A stretch of DNA of 30,243 bases, from NCBI GenBank assembly GCA_016709155.1, contig JADJEI010000005.1:1-30243 (forward strand). The letters run 5' to 3'. Under the pieces are notes generated by a model, which did not search any database, was not told the origin of the DNA, and saw only the letters and a list, made by a program, of their open reading frames with translations. The first letter of the stretch is position 1. Each line of letters begins with the position of its first letter. Source of the stretch: Ignavibacteriales bacterium (lineage in GTDB: Bacteria; Bacteroidota; Ignavibacteria; Ignavibacteriales; Ignavibacteriaceae). Position numbers and translations under genes: made by a program. This document shows, piece after piece, positions 19,036 through 27,975 of this stretch.

Positions 19036-20361
19036 TCACTCAAAATCACTTTCTATTTCTGCAGGAGTTAAAATTTCATTTAGTTCATCTGTAAAGAAGA
19101 ACTTTTCTTCACCAAATGCCGGTTTAAGATCCGTGTACCAGATTGCCTCATTATCAAACCTAGCGAAAAATGGGCGAGCTGCCCAATTGGGATTTCTTCC
19201 TGAATCATTCTGAAAACCATAACTTTTTCATCTTTAACATCGGCAACACCAAGTATCTGAACTTTGCCCGGAAGGCAAGATATGCTTGGTCCACGTAACG
19301 TTCTGCAAATACCGCTAACGGATTGGTATGTTTCTCTAAATATTTTCCAGGCTTCAATAAGTGGAATAGAAAATAATGCTGCGCACCGGTATTTCTTGCA
19401 ACAAACATGTAATATGGAATGCAGCCAAGAGCAACTTGTTTTTTTAGCATATCTGCCCAAGTTTCTGCCGAATCATTTATATGTTTAAGAACGGGTGATT
19501 GAGTTCTTATTACGGCGCCAGTTCTTAAAATCCTTTTTATTGCTTCAGCTACCGTATCCGTACTAAGTTCAACTGGATGATTAAAGTGAGCCATTAGTGC
19601 AAGATGCTTTCCTGCGCGTCTTACATCTTCAAATAAAATAAGCAAATCCTCTGCATCATCATCGGTTAGAAAACGATAGGGCCAGTAACCAAGCGCTTTT
19701 GTTCCGATTCTTATATTTCTTAGGTTAGGGATATTCGCGTCTAATAATGGGCGTATATAAGTTTCAAGATGTTTGGTTTTCATTATAAGCGGATCGCCAC
19801 CAGTAAACAAGACATCAGTTACTTCTTTATTTGCTTTAACATACTGTACCAAATGTTCTGCTTCTTTAGATGCAAATTTTAAATCTTCCATTCCAACAAA
19901 CTGCGGCCAGCGAAAACAAAAAGTACAATAAGCATGACAAGTTTGTCCCTGACTAGGAAAAACAAAACTGTCTGGCGATATTTATGCTGCATACCAAAAA
20001 GTTTTTCCCCTTCAATCATCGGAACATTGTGTTCAAGCTGTCCGGCAGGATGCGGATTTAATGTAAGTCTGATTGTATTTGCAGCTTCTTTTATCGCTGC
20101 TTTATCTGCTCCGCTTTTGATAACAGACTTCATTTCCCGATAGTGTGAGGGTATGAGCATATCCTTTTGCGGAAATGTAAGTTTGAACATTGGGTCATCG
20201 GGAATGTTGTTCCAATCAATAAGATTATCTACAACATAATTATTGGTTTTAAATGGAAGAACCGAACCAACAATTTCTATTGCTTCGATCAATTCATTTG
20301 AAACCGATTGTAGCTGGGGGATGTTTTTGAAGTTGTGAAGCATGAATGAATTGTACTTCAT
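19036..20361 (-). CDS. KamA-family radical SAM protein (lysine 2,3-aminomutase-like), three frame breaks
   Basis: About 442 residues after repair. The N-terminal third holds LTLNPHPAGQLEHNVP, typical of the KamA family. One T missing near 19967 hides the radical SAM motif: repaired, it reads FPSQGQTCHAYCTFCFRW with C142, C146 and C149 binding the 4Fe-4S cluster. TDVLFTGGDPLIM follows as the SAM-contact GGD motif. Further single-base gaps at 19369-19372 and about 19186 restore FSIPLIEAWKIFRETYQSV and EEIPNWAARPFFARF. The stretch ISCLPGKVQILG occupies the place of the PLP lysine loop of lysine 2,3-aminomutase, with a plainer sequence. The amino acid or peptide substrate is not predictable. AAAGGAGAT precedes the start. 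Probably transcribed ahead of the phosphoesterase. Confidence 0.87.
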
Positions 20362-20543
20362 ACGTCATCTCCTTTCTGATTAGTTACTAACTCGAGAATT
20401 TGATGTGTCTTAAGTATCTCTTTATTGCAAAATAAGATTTCTGATCATAAAATCAAGTCTAAACGATTTTTTGCAATAAGCTCGGGGGAAAAATTGACCA
20501 TTTTAATCAATCAGATAAACAGAAGGAGGAATTAAAATTTTAG

Positions 20544-20616
20544 TGCATCCTGCGGGATTCGAACCCGCGACCTGCTGATTAAGAGTCAGATGCTCTACCA
20601 ACTGAGCTAAGGATGC
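20544..20616 (-). tRNA. tRNA-Lys (anticodon CTT)
   Basis: On the minus strand the acceptor arm GCATCCT (from 20616) pairs with AGGATGC, with A at 20544 as discriminator. The D arm contains AGCTCAGTTGGTAGAGC, the anticodon loop is CTCTTAA giving anticodon CTT (Lys, AAG codons), and the T arm contains GGTTCGAATCC. It is 73 bases long and no CCA is encoded. It lies 182 bases upstream of the KamA-like gene on the same strand. Confidence 0.97.
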
Positions 20617-20752
20617 GGGGCAAAAATAAAGATTTTTATTGCACTTTCAAAAAACAACTGATATTTTATTTGAAAATTGCTTTATCTCTTTCAGTATCAA
20701 TGATAATAATCTAATTTTCCACTCAATAAAAACGAATCTTATTATTTGCTAA

Positions 20753-21670
20753 ATGAACGATCAAAAAAAAATATATTCCGAATATTCAATTCTACCGGCT
20801 TTTTAATTGTTATTGCTGCAAGTTTGTGGGGGGTGGATGGTATTGTACTTCGACCATCCTTATACAGCCTTCCAGTTGTGCTTGTTGTTTTTATCGAAAG
20901 TTCAATAGTTGCTGTTTTGTTAACGCCGCTTTTATTTAAAAATATTTTCATACTTAAAAAATTATCGTTTAAAGATTGGCTGGCTTATGCCGGAGTAGCA
21001 TTACTTGGCGGTGCAGTTGGAACAATGGCGATTACGAAGGCACTTTTTTATGTCAATTTTGTCAATCTATCAATTATAATTCTTTTGCAAAAACTTCAAC
21101 CTGTTTTCGCAATAAGTTTGGCGGCAATTTTTTTAAAAGAAAAACTTCACAGGGAATTTTTCTCTGGGCTGGCCTGGCAATCGTTGGCGCTTATTTGATG
21201 ACTTTTGGATTTACGATACCTGATTTTAATGCGGGAGATAAAACAACAATAGCAGCACTTTTTGCTCTGCTTGCTGCTTTAAGTTTTAGTTCGTCAACTG
21301 TACTTAGTAAACGTGCACTTCTTAACGTAAGTTTTGAATTAGGAACCTATCTTCGTTTTGCTATTACTTCAATAATAATGTTCGTAATTATGATTGCTGC
21401 AGGAGATGCAAAATCAATTCAAACAATTTCATCTCATCAGGTGATGGTATTTTTTATTATAGCATTTACAACCGGTGGTCCCGCAATTTTTCTGTATTAT
21501 TATGGATTGAAAAGAATCACTGCTTCAGTTGCTTCTATCTGCGAATTAGCTTTCCTTTAACTGCAGTGGTGCTCGAGTATTTTGTACACGGAAATATTTT
21601 AACTTTAGTTCAGTGGATAGGTGTTGCAATTCTCTTCGCCAGCATTATTAAAGTAAGTAGAATAAAATAA
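20753..21670 (+). CDS. EamA/DMT-family membrane transporter (three frame breaks)
   Basis: About 306 residues with ten predicted membrane segments in two EamA halves, e.g. FLIVIAASLWGVDGIVL, VVLVVFIESSIVAVLLTPLL, and after repair FFLWAGLAIVGAYLMTFGF. These drug/metabolite exporters carry amino acids or small metabolites; the substrate is unknown. The ATG at 20753 gives MNDQKKNIFRIF if one A is added to the nine-A run at 20763-20771; without repair only a TTG at 20746 opens the frame. One T is missing at 21157-21161 and one T near 21553, after which CELAFPLTAVVLEYFVHG continues to the stop at 21668-21670. It ends one base from the convergent CoA-binding gene. Confidence 0.85.
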
Positions 21671-21671
21671 C

Positions 21672-22129
21672 TTATTTAGAAATCGCAGTTCTTCTATGTT
21701 CAAACTTATCGTGAATCCACTTGTGCGCGATGAATGAAGCCAATGTTTTTCAAATACATAATTATACATTCGCCGGAAACGAATTGAAGGTTATTCGTTT
21801 CGCAAAAGTCTTTACTTCTTTTGAATCCGAACCTGGCTGCAGCCAAACTTTCTTTATACCAAGACTAATGGCATCGTTTAAAACATTCATCGTTTCATCC
21901 GGTGGTACGGTTGTGATAATTGCATCGAGTGCAACAGGAATCGCTGAAAGTTTCGGGAAAAGATTAGTACTATCTCCTGCAATTGAATTTTTATTTACTG
22001 CATAAACATTGCAGCCGGAATTTTTAATGATTGTACAGCGGTAAATCCAAATCCCTTCTGATTTCTTGAAACACCAACCACTGCGATGTTTCGGCAGTTA
22101 AGAATTTCCTCAATTGTTTTACTTGACAT
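21672..22129 (-). CDS. CoA-binding domain protein (YccU-like), three frame breaks
   Basis: About 152 residues; a plain ORF search misses it. Read from 22129 behind GAGGAGAAT: MSSKTIEEILNCRNIAVVGV, then SRNQKGFGFTAV, a Rossmann CoA-binding fold start. One A added near 22020 restores SLKNSGCNVYAVNKNS. DAIITTVPPDETMNVLNDA and GIKKVWLQPGSDSKEV match the family, whose members carry the xVWLQ.G pattern. One A added near 21800 restores FVSGECIIMYL, and one base too many near 21720 gives KWIHDKFEHRRTAISK. These proteins bind CoA in the cytosol; the physiological role is unclear. The gene faces the EamA gene tail to tail, leaving no room for a terminator between them. Confidence 0.82.
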
Positions 22130-22219
22130 ATTCTCCTCTGATTTTTTTATTTTTGCTTTAGAAAATTATCTTTTATTAATAAACTTTTTGTTATCCGAGA
22201 AATAAAAAGGGAAAGCCTA

Positions 22220-22658
22220 ATGAGGGAAAAGAAAAATTGTTTTGGTATTGGGACATTGCTTCTAAGTGCTGCAGCAGGCAGTATGCTCACATTTCTATTC
22301 GCAACAAGAGAAGGCAGAATTTTCAGAACTATACTTACAAATGATTTAGATATTTACTTTGAAAATGCTAAGGAAAAAGCAAGCGAACTAATCAAAAGAG
22401 CAAAATCCACAGCCGGCGATATTTATAGAAAGACAGAAGAGTTAATAAATATTTCAAAGCAGATTGCTTCCGGAAAATATAAAAGGCACTAAAGAAAGTT
22501 TTGAAAAGGAAATCGAAGCAATTCATTCGGCATATTCTGCGGCAATAGAATCATACAAACAATTTGCTGATGAAGAAACAGATTATATTGATAAATATGA
22601 TTGGCTTGGAGAATATGATCTTCTTCCCAAACACGAAGGAATGAGAAGAAGAGCTTAA
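22220..22658 (+). CDS. YtxH-domain protein (one frame break)
   Basis: About 145 residues. The N-terminal membrane segment FGIGTLLLSAAAGSMLTFLF followed by ATREGRIFR is the YtxH signature (a glycine/alanine-rich anchor, then a basic helix). The rest is a charged amphipathic helix (FENAKEKASELIKRAKSTAG) likely to be coiled coil. One A too many near 22480-22483 cuts the frame; removing it joins ASGKYK to GTKESFEKEIEAIHSAYSAA and the end RRRA. YtxH proteins are small envelope-associated proteins seen under general stress; no enzymatic function is known. Upstream AAAGGGAAAG can serve as a ribosome site. Confidence 0.75.
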
Positions 22659-22682
22659 GAAATTAAATTAGACAAGAATAAA

Positions 22683-23253
22683 TTACTCTTTACTCCAGGG
22701 CGGGGTAACGCCATTCATTCTTGCATAGGCAATTGACTGACCAAAGTGTTCGTGCATGTGACCGTGCATTCCCATAAAGAATGCTCTTCTCGTCATTTTC
22801 ATTCCAAAAACTTCCATCTCAAGCTCGAGATCCGAATTGGAAGTATTTTTTTATTAGATCTTTTACTTTATCAAAAGATGTGCGAAGAATTTCGGCAATT
22901 TCCTTTTTATCCATTGTCTGAGTATCCCAGGCATTCATTTTCTCGAAAGCAATTTCAGGAGGCACTTCGGCTCCGGTACTCATTAAGATCAGGTAATTTG
23001 AAAAAGCAATGTGAAGATAAACCTCCGAAACAGAGCGAACACCTTCAGCAGGTCTCCATTCCATTTTATCCTGCGGCATAGCATCGAGCAGTTGGAAAAT
23101 TTGTCCGGATACCGCATCAATATTACCAATTAAATCAGCCTGAAAACCAGATTGCTGATCGCCTGATAAATTGAGCACAGGTTTTGATTGAATCGCTGAA
23201 GAAAAAACTATTAGAACGAACAAAAGGACAGAAAAGTTTGATCTGTATTTCAT
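22683..23253 (-). CDS. secreted DinB-family protein (one frame break)
   Basis: About 190 residues with a signal peptide (MKYRSNFSVLLFVLIVFSSA, then IQS). The ATG at 23253 is preferred because GGAG precedes it; an ATG at 23265 is also in frame. The DinB four-helix bundle uses three histidines for a metal: one in SEVYLHIAFSNY and a pair in GMHGHMHEHFGQ, the latter read after removing one base near 22841. The N-terminal helix has FQLLDAMPQDKMEWRPAEG, the characteristic DinB stretch. The gene then runs to PPWSKE and a stop at 22683. Members include thiol S-transferases, but most are uncharacterised; an exported form is typical of Bacteroidota and Acidobacteria. Confidence 0.87.
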
Positions 23254-23534
23254 AACACACTCCATATAATTTAGAATTAGTTAATTAAGTAATAAAATCT
23301 GCGGGAACAACAGGCTTAACTTACTTCATTTGTATGTTTATAGTCAAGAGTTATTTTGACTAAGAGAAAAATATTTTGATTGAAAGATGGAAATGAATAA
23401 TAAGGTTAAGTTCGATTCAATAGAAAAATCCTTAATTATTTCTCTGGAGATAAAATCGAAGGTTTTCATCAAATGTGCATAACATAATTTACTAAGACGT
23501 ATCAATTAGCTTGAATAAAAATTAATGGACTATA

Positions 23535-24487
23535 ATGAATAAAATAGCAGTAGTATTATTTAACCTTGGCGGACCAGATTCTCTTGATGCGGTTCAACCC
23601 TTTCTCGAAAATCTTTTTAATGACCCGGACATATTTAAAATTCCATTTCAAAATCACTTGCAAAATTTATTTCTAAAAAGCGTGCGCCAAAAGTTCAGAA
23701 AGAATATAAACTGATCGGGGGAAGCTCACCCATCAATATGTGGACGGAAAAACAGCGCTTAATGCTTCAAACGGATTTATTAAAAAATAATTTTGATGCG
23801 GAAGTGTTTGTGGCTATGCGTTATTGGAAACCATTGACATCGGAGACTGCTAAAATTGTTGCGGCAAAAAAATTTGATAAAATAGTTTTACTTCCTTTAT
23901 ATCCACACTTCTCGATCTCAACAACGGGTTCGTCCTTTAATGAGTGGAAAAGAGTTTACGGAGGTGAAGCATCTAATTTGATTTATATTAATTCTTACCC
24001 GACAAATAAATATTATTTAAGAGCTATAAATCAAAGAATTGATGAATCATTATTAAATTTTCCGGAAGGTGAAAGGGAAAATGTTCAATTAGTTTTTAGT
24101 GCGCACGGAACACCCGTTAGTTATGTTAAGAAAGGTGATCCTTACAGCAGACAAATAAAAGAAACAATGGAAGCGGTGATGAAATTAAGAAATCATTCTC
24201 ACGATTATCATCTCTGTTTCCAAAGCAAAGTGGGTCCGGCAAAGTGGCTTGAGCCATCCACTTCAGATAAAATAAAAGAACTTTCGTTAAAAGGAAAAAA
24301 CATTTGCTTGTAATTCCAATCAGTTTTGTTTCTGATCACGTTGAAACTGCTTTCGAACTGAATATTGAATATCGCCATGTTTGCTGACGAATGTGGGATC
24401 GAAAATTATTTTGTGATGAACGGACTGAATGATTCGGATTTGTTTATTTCAGCTTTAAGCGATTTAGTGAAATTGAGTCTTCATTAA
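23535..24487 (+). CDS. hemH: ferrochelatase (three or more frame breaks)
   Basis: Inserts iron into protoporphyrin IX to make heme. It starts MNKIAVVLFNLGGPDSLDAV, the classic ferrochelatase N terminus. One A added at 23650-23653 restores KSLAKFISKKRAPKVQKEYK, then LIGGSSPINMW. Then come VFVAMRYWKPLT, LLPLYPHFSISTTGSSFNEW and VFSAHGTPVSYVKKGDPY with the catalytic His, and CFQSKVGPAKWLEPST. Another break near 24300 restores LLVIPISFVSDHVETAFELN, which holds the second conserved SDHxET acid, and one T too many near 24385 restores ADECGIENYFVMNGLNDSD. About 317 residues, the normal bacterial length. First gene of the heme cluster, 22 bases upstream of the DUF1697 gene. Confidence 0.93.
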
Positions 24488-24508
24488 TATTTATAAGTAA
24501 ATTATTTT

Positions 24509-25040
24509 ATGAAAACATACATCTCCTTACTTCGCGGAATAAACGTCAGCGCGCAAAAGAAAATTTTAATGAGTGAATTAAAATCGCTGTATGAAAATCT
24601 CGGATTGCAAAATGTACAGACGTACATTCAAAGCGGGAATGTTGTTTTCAATTCTGGCTCAAATATTCCGTTGGATAAAATTATTGAAAAGATTGAGCAA
24701 GCAATTGTAAAAAATATAATTTCTCTGTTTCTGTTTTAATAAGAACAGTAGAAGAATTAAATGTAATCACTGCTGCAAACCCATTTTTAAATGAAAAAAT
24801 ATCAACACTGAAAAACTATATGTAACTTTTCTTTCTGAAGTTCCTGTCAATATGTATTTGGATTCTTTAAAAAAATTGGATTACTCTCCTGATAAATTCA
24901 TCGTTATTGGCAAAGAGATTTTTCTTTATTGTGATAGCGGGTATGGTAAAACCAAATTGTCAAATAATTATATTGAGAATAAGTTGAAGTTGAATGCCAC
25001 AACACGAAATTGGAAAACTGTAAACAAGCTTTTGAGTTAG
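24509..25040 (+). CDS. DUF1697 protein (two or more frame breaks)
   Basis: About 178 residues. The start MKTYISLLRGINVSAQKKIL and the following LQNVQTYIQSGNVVFNSGS are the hallmarks of DUF1697, a family of cytosolic proteins of unknown function. Repair near 24715 gives SVSVLIRTVEELNVITAANP and repair near 24815 gives KLYVTFLSEVPVN; the C terminus has SGYGKTKLSNNYIENKL and TTRNWKTVNKLL, again family standard. Its place between hemH and hemG is probably operon hitch-hiking; nothing in the family ties it to heme. Confidence 0.88.
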
Positions 25041-25164
25041 CGTCAGAGCAAATTAAAACAGAAATTAGTTGAGTACTATCGGAACTTTATTGTTTTTGTT
25101 TGAAAACACACTTCGTGCGATTTCACCTCATTTAGTAAATTTGAATTAAGAATATAAATAATAA

Positions 25165-25197
25165 GTTCAGGTTCAAGTTCAGGTTCAGGCTCAAAGG
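25165..25197. repeat. short repeated motif between DUF1697 and hemG
   Basis: Four near-copies of GGTTCAAGTTCA-type sequence in a row: GTTCAGGTTCAAGTTCAG, then GTTCAGGCTCAAAGG. The same words recur in the inverted repeat at 27881-27963 and, in reverse complement, inside hemG at 25413-25436. The last part doubles as the ribosome site for hemG. Confidence 0.65.
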
Positions 25198-25204
25198 AAA
25201 ATAT

Positions 25205-26483
25205 ATGAAGAAAAAAATTGTAGTAATTGGTGCAGGTAATTCAGGGCTAACATCCGCATATCTTTTATCAAAAAAAGGATTTGATGTTACGGTTATAGAA
25301 AAAATAATGCTGTTGGCGGATCAATGAAAGTGTAACTGAGAATGGTTTCTATTCGATCGCGGACCCAACAGCGCATTAGAAACTACTCCTGTAATTGGAC
25401 AAACTAATTCGTGAACTTGAACTTGAGCCTGAACTTTTATTGTTTTCTGGTAAAGCAAAGTTTCGTTTGATGGCAGAACCATTTATTGGAAGATCAAACG
25501 ATGGATATTATCAAAGTCTTGCTGAGTTTGTTAAGCGAAGATTAGGACAGGAATTTTTAGATTATGCAATCAATCCTTTTGTTGCCGGTGTTTATGCCAG
25601 AAGCCCGAAGAACTAAGTGTTAAATCTGCTTTCCAAAACTTTATGCGTTGGAAGAAAAGTACGGTGGATTAATTTTGGTACCGTTCAAGAAGTATCCGTG
25701 AAGAAAAAAAAGAGCCAAAGTTGCAAAGCAATCTGCAAAAATGCTATCCTAAAGCGGAATGATTGCTCTGCCAAAGCGATTGAAAAATATTTTGGCCCAA
25801 CATTTTACTTTCAAGCGAGGTTATTTCCATTGATAAAACTGGAAATGGGTTTTCTCTTTCATATCAACAAAACGGAACGATAAACAAAATTGAGAGCGAT
25901 GCTGTGCTCTCTACAATTCCTTCTTATACTGCAAGCAGAATTTTTACAAATTATGACTAAAGGATTTCCAAACTCATCGTTGATGCAATTTGTTATCCGC
26001 CGGTTTTGTTTACTATTTAGTTTTACGATAGAAAAAACATCAAACAAGATTTAGATGGATTTGGATTTTTTTAATTCCTGCAAAGAAAATAAATCTTTTC
26101 TTGGCGCACTCTGGAGTTCGATTATCTTTTTCAGATCGAACAGATGAAACCAAAGCAGCGTTTACTTTATTTGTTGGCGGATCAAGAAATCCTGGGTGTT
26201 GTTAAAGAAGACAGAACATCATTATTAATAAAGTAAGAAAAGAGTTTGAATCTTTAATGGGAATATCTACAGATCCTGTTTTTCATCGGAACGATTTTGG
26301 GAAAAAGCAATTCCGCAATACAATTTGGGATATGTTGGGCACGAAAGATTTTTTTGATGATTTTGAAAGAGAAATCCTGGATTGTTTATAAGTGGTAATT
26401 TCCGTGGCGGAATTTCCGTTGGAGATTGTGTAAAAAACGCCGCTCTTGTCTGCGACAAGATCAATGAACAATTTAGAATGTAG
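25205..26483 (+). CDS. hemG: protoporphyrinogen oxidase, FAD type (HemY-like), heavily broken
   Basis: Oxidises protoporphyrinogen IX to protoporphyrin IX with FAD, the step before ferrochelatase. The start MKKKIVVIGAGNSGLTSAYL gives the dinucleotide fold; VTENGF and RGPNSALETTPVI follow after repair near 25300-25390, then LIRELELEPELLLFSGKAKF and FVKRRLGQEFLDYAINPFVA, GVYARSP, the family core. IPSYTASRIF lies near 25920. The C terminus FISGNFRGGISVGDCVKNAA, LVCDKINEQFRM is the FAD-closing GxxxGG(I/V)SVGDC element, ending at the TAG at 26481-26483. At least ten single-base breaks are needed, far more than in genes left of 23 kb, so the middle of the protein cannot be reconstructed reliably. 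The usual length of about 430-460 residues fits the span. Confidence 0.85.
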
Positions 26484-26494
26484 AATTTAGAATG
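26477..26494. repeat. left inverted repeat of the four-helix-bundle unit
   Basis: AATGTAGAATTTAGAATG pairs, with one gap and one mismatch, with CATTATTAAATTTTACATT at 26863-26881. The left copy contains the hemG stop and overlaps the start codon of the four-helix-bundle gene. It is also half of a direct repeat (ATTTAGAATG at 26471-26480 and 26485-26494). Confidence 0.55.
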
Positions 26495-26840
26495 ATTTTA
26501 AAAGAAGCAACTTCAAAATACTATAATCCAATTGTAGAAAAGAGTTTTCGTTTTGCAGTTAGAATTATCAAATTGTTTTACATAGAAAAAGAAGACAGTT
26601 GCAATTTAAATTCTATATTTAAACAATTGCTAGATCCGGAACTCAATTGGTGCCAATGTATCAGAAGCTCAAAGGCCTTAACAAGAGTGTGAATAATAAT
26701 CAAAGCTTTAAAAGAATCAAATGAAACCGAATATTGGTTGAAATTATTAAGAATCTGAATATAATTTCAAAGAGGAAATTATAAGCCTGTTTAAAGATTG
26801 CGAAGAGTTGTTAAAATTGCTTACAATTATTAAAAAATAA
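26492..26840 (+). CDS. four-helix-bundle protein (23S rRNA intervening-sequence family), broken
   Basis: About 118 residues. YYNPIVEKSFRFAVRIIKLF is the first helix; after repair near 26630-26690 KQLLRSGTSIGANVSEAQ is the family core (the text shows LLDPELNWCQCIRSSKA, where frame errors obscure it), and ALKESNETEYWLKLL is the third-helix signature, ending LLKLLTIIKK. These proteins form small pentameric bundles and occur both inside 23S rRNA intervening sequences and as stand-alone genes. The function is unknown. It is inserted between hemG and hemB and is bounded by an imperfect inverted repeat. Confidence 0.83.
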
Positions 26841-26862
26841 AAAACATAAAATCTACATTATA

Positions 26863-26881
26863 CATTATTAAATTTTACATT
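26863..26881. repeat. right inverted repeat of the four-helix-bundle unit
   Basis: CATTATTAAATTTTACATT is the partner of 26477-26494. It ends ten bases before the inferred hemB start region. Confidence 0.55.
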
Positions 26882-26890
26882 GGAGAAGTT

Positions 26891-27859
26891 ACAAGTTCGT
26901 ATCCTATCATTCATCATCGTCGTTTAAGTTACAATCCGCTTGTGCGTGATATGGTTCGCGAAACGGTATTAACAAAAAACGATTTGATTTATCCGCTGTT
27001 TGTTGTACCAGGAACAAGATTAAAACCCTATTGAAATCTCCTGGGGTTTTTCAATTATCAATTGATGAACTTGTAAAAGAATGCAAGAAGTTCGGAATAC
27101 CTTGGAATTCCTGCAATAATACTTTTGGAATACCGATCCACAAAGATGAAGTTGGTTCAGGTGCTTACAGATGCAAACGGAATAATTCAGCATTGATTTC
27201 GTGCTAATAAAGGGAAGTAAATAATCTTCTTATAATTACAGATGTTTGTATGTGTGAATATACTTCGCACGGACACTGCAGACTTTGAATGGTGAAGATA
27301 TTTTGAATGACGAAACAATTTCACTTCTTGCCAAAGAAGAGTATCACATGTTGACGCTAGTGCTGATATGATCGCCCCTTCCGATATGATGGATGGAAGA
27401 GTTGCGGCATAAGAGAGCGTTGGTTAGGATTTTTACAAAAATTCCGATTATGAGTTACGCCGCAAAATATGCTTCCCGGTTTTATGGACCTTTTAGAGAT
27501 GCCGCTAGATTCAACTCCGGCTTTTGGAGACAGAAAACTCATCAGATGGATATTGGAACGTTAACGAAGCTTTGCGCAGTTGCCGAAGATCTGGAAGAAG
27601 GCGCAGATAGTTGTTAAGGGGTAGAACCACCAGGACCAAACCTCTAGATGTTATTCGTGCGGTTAAAGAAAAATTTGAATGCCAACCGCTGCTTATCAAG
27701 TTGGTGAGTATGCACGATAAAAGCAGCCGGTGCAAATGGCTGGATTGATGAAGAACGAGTAATGGTTGAAGCTGCTTTGCAATTGACGTGCCGGCGCGAT
27801 ATGTTTTTAACTTACTTTGCAAAGATCTTGCCAGGTGGATTGACAGAAATCAAAAGTAG
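26891..27859 (+). CDS. hemB: porphobilinogen synthase (5-aminolevulinate dehydratase), heavily broken
   Basis: Condenses two 5-aminolevulinates into porphobilinogen. The N terminus YPIIHHRRLSYNPLVRDMVR, ETVLTKNDLIYPLFVVPGT is unmistakable. Further pieces in shifting frames: LSIDELVKECKKFGI, DVCMCEYTSHGHC (metal-binding Cys region), ADMIAPSDMMDGRVAAIRE, SYAAKYAS and FYGPFRDAA (first active-site Lys), HQMDIGN, LDVIRAVKE, PTAAYQVGEYA and ARWIDRNQK at the stop 27857-27859. At least ten one-base breaks are needed. No ATG is visible: GGAG at 26882-26885 precedes ACAAGTTCG where an ATG would be expected, so the true start is probably lost to an error near 26891-26896. About 323 residues expected, as usual for HemB. 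Confidence 0.87.
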
Positions 27860-27880
27860 TAAATAATAATTATTTTATAG

Positions 27881-27963
27881 ACTTGAACCTGAACTTGATC
27901 CTGAACATTACCGTTTTAGTGTAAAACGAAGATTAAGTTCAGGTTCAAGATCAAGATTAAGTT
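27881..27963. repeat. intergenic inverted repeat with nested hairpin after hemB
   Basis: The outer left arm 27881-27906 (ACTTGAACCTGAAC, TTGATCCTGAAC) is matched imperfectly by the right arm 27937-27963 (GTTCAGGTTCAAG, ATCAAGATTAAGTT). Inside sits a perfect small hairpin, CGTTTTA at 27912-27918, loop GTG, TAAAACG at 27922-27928. It lies 21 bases after the hemB stop and just before the ribosome site of the next gene, so it may end hemB transcription or stabilise its message. Confidence 0.7.
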
Positions 27964-27975
27964 AGGAGATGTGAA

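Noticed and set aside
21721..22005. Plus-strand ORF of 94 codons
   Set aside because: Antisense shadow of the frame-broken CoA-binding protein gene, which explains the region fully.
23390..23510. Short frame MNNKVKFDSIEKSLIISLE upstream of hemH
   Set aside because: About 30 codons, no family resemblance and no conserved context visible.
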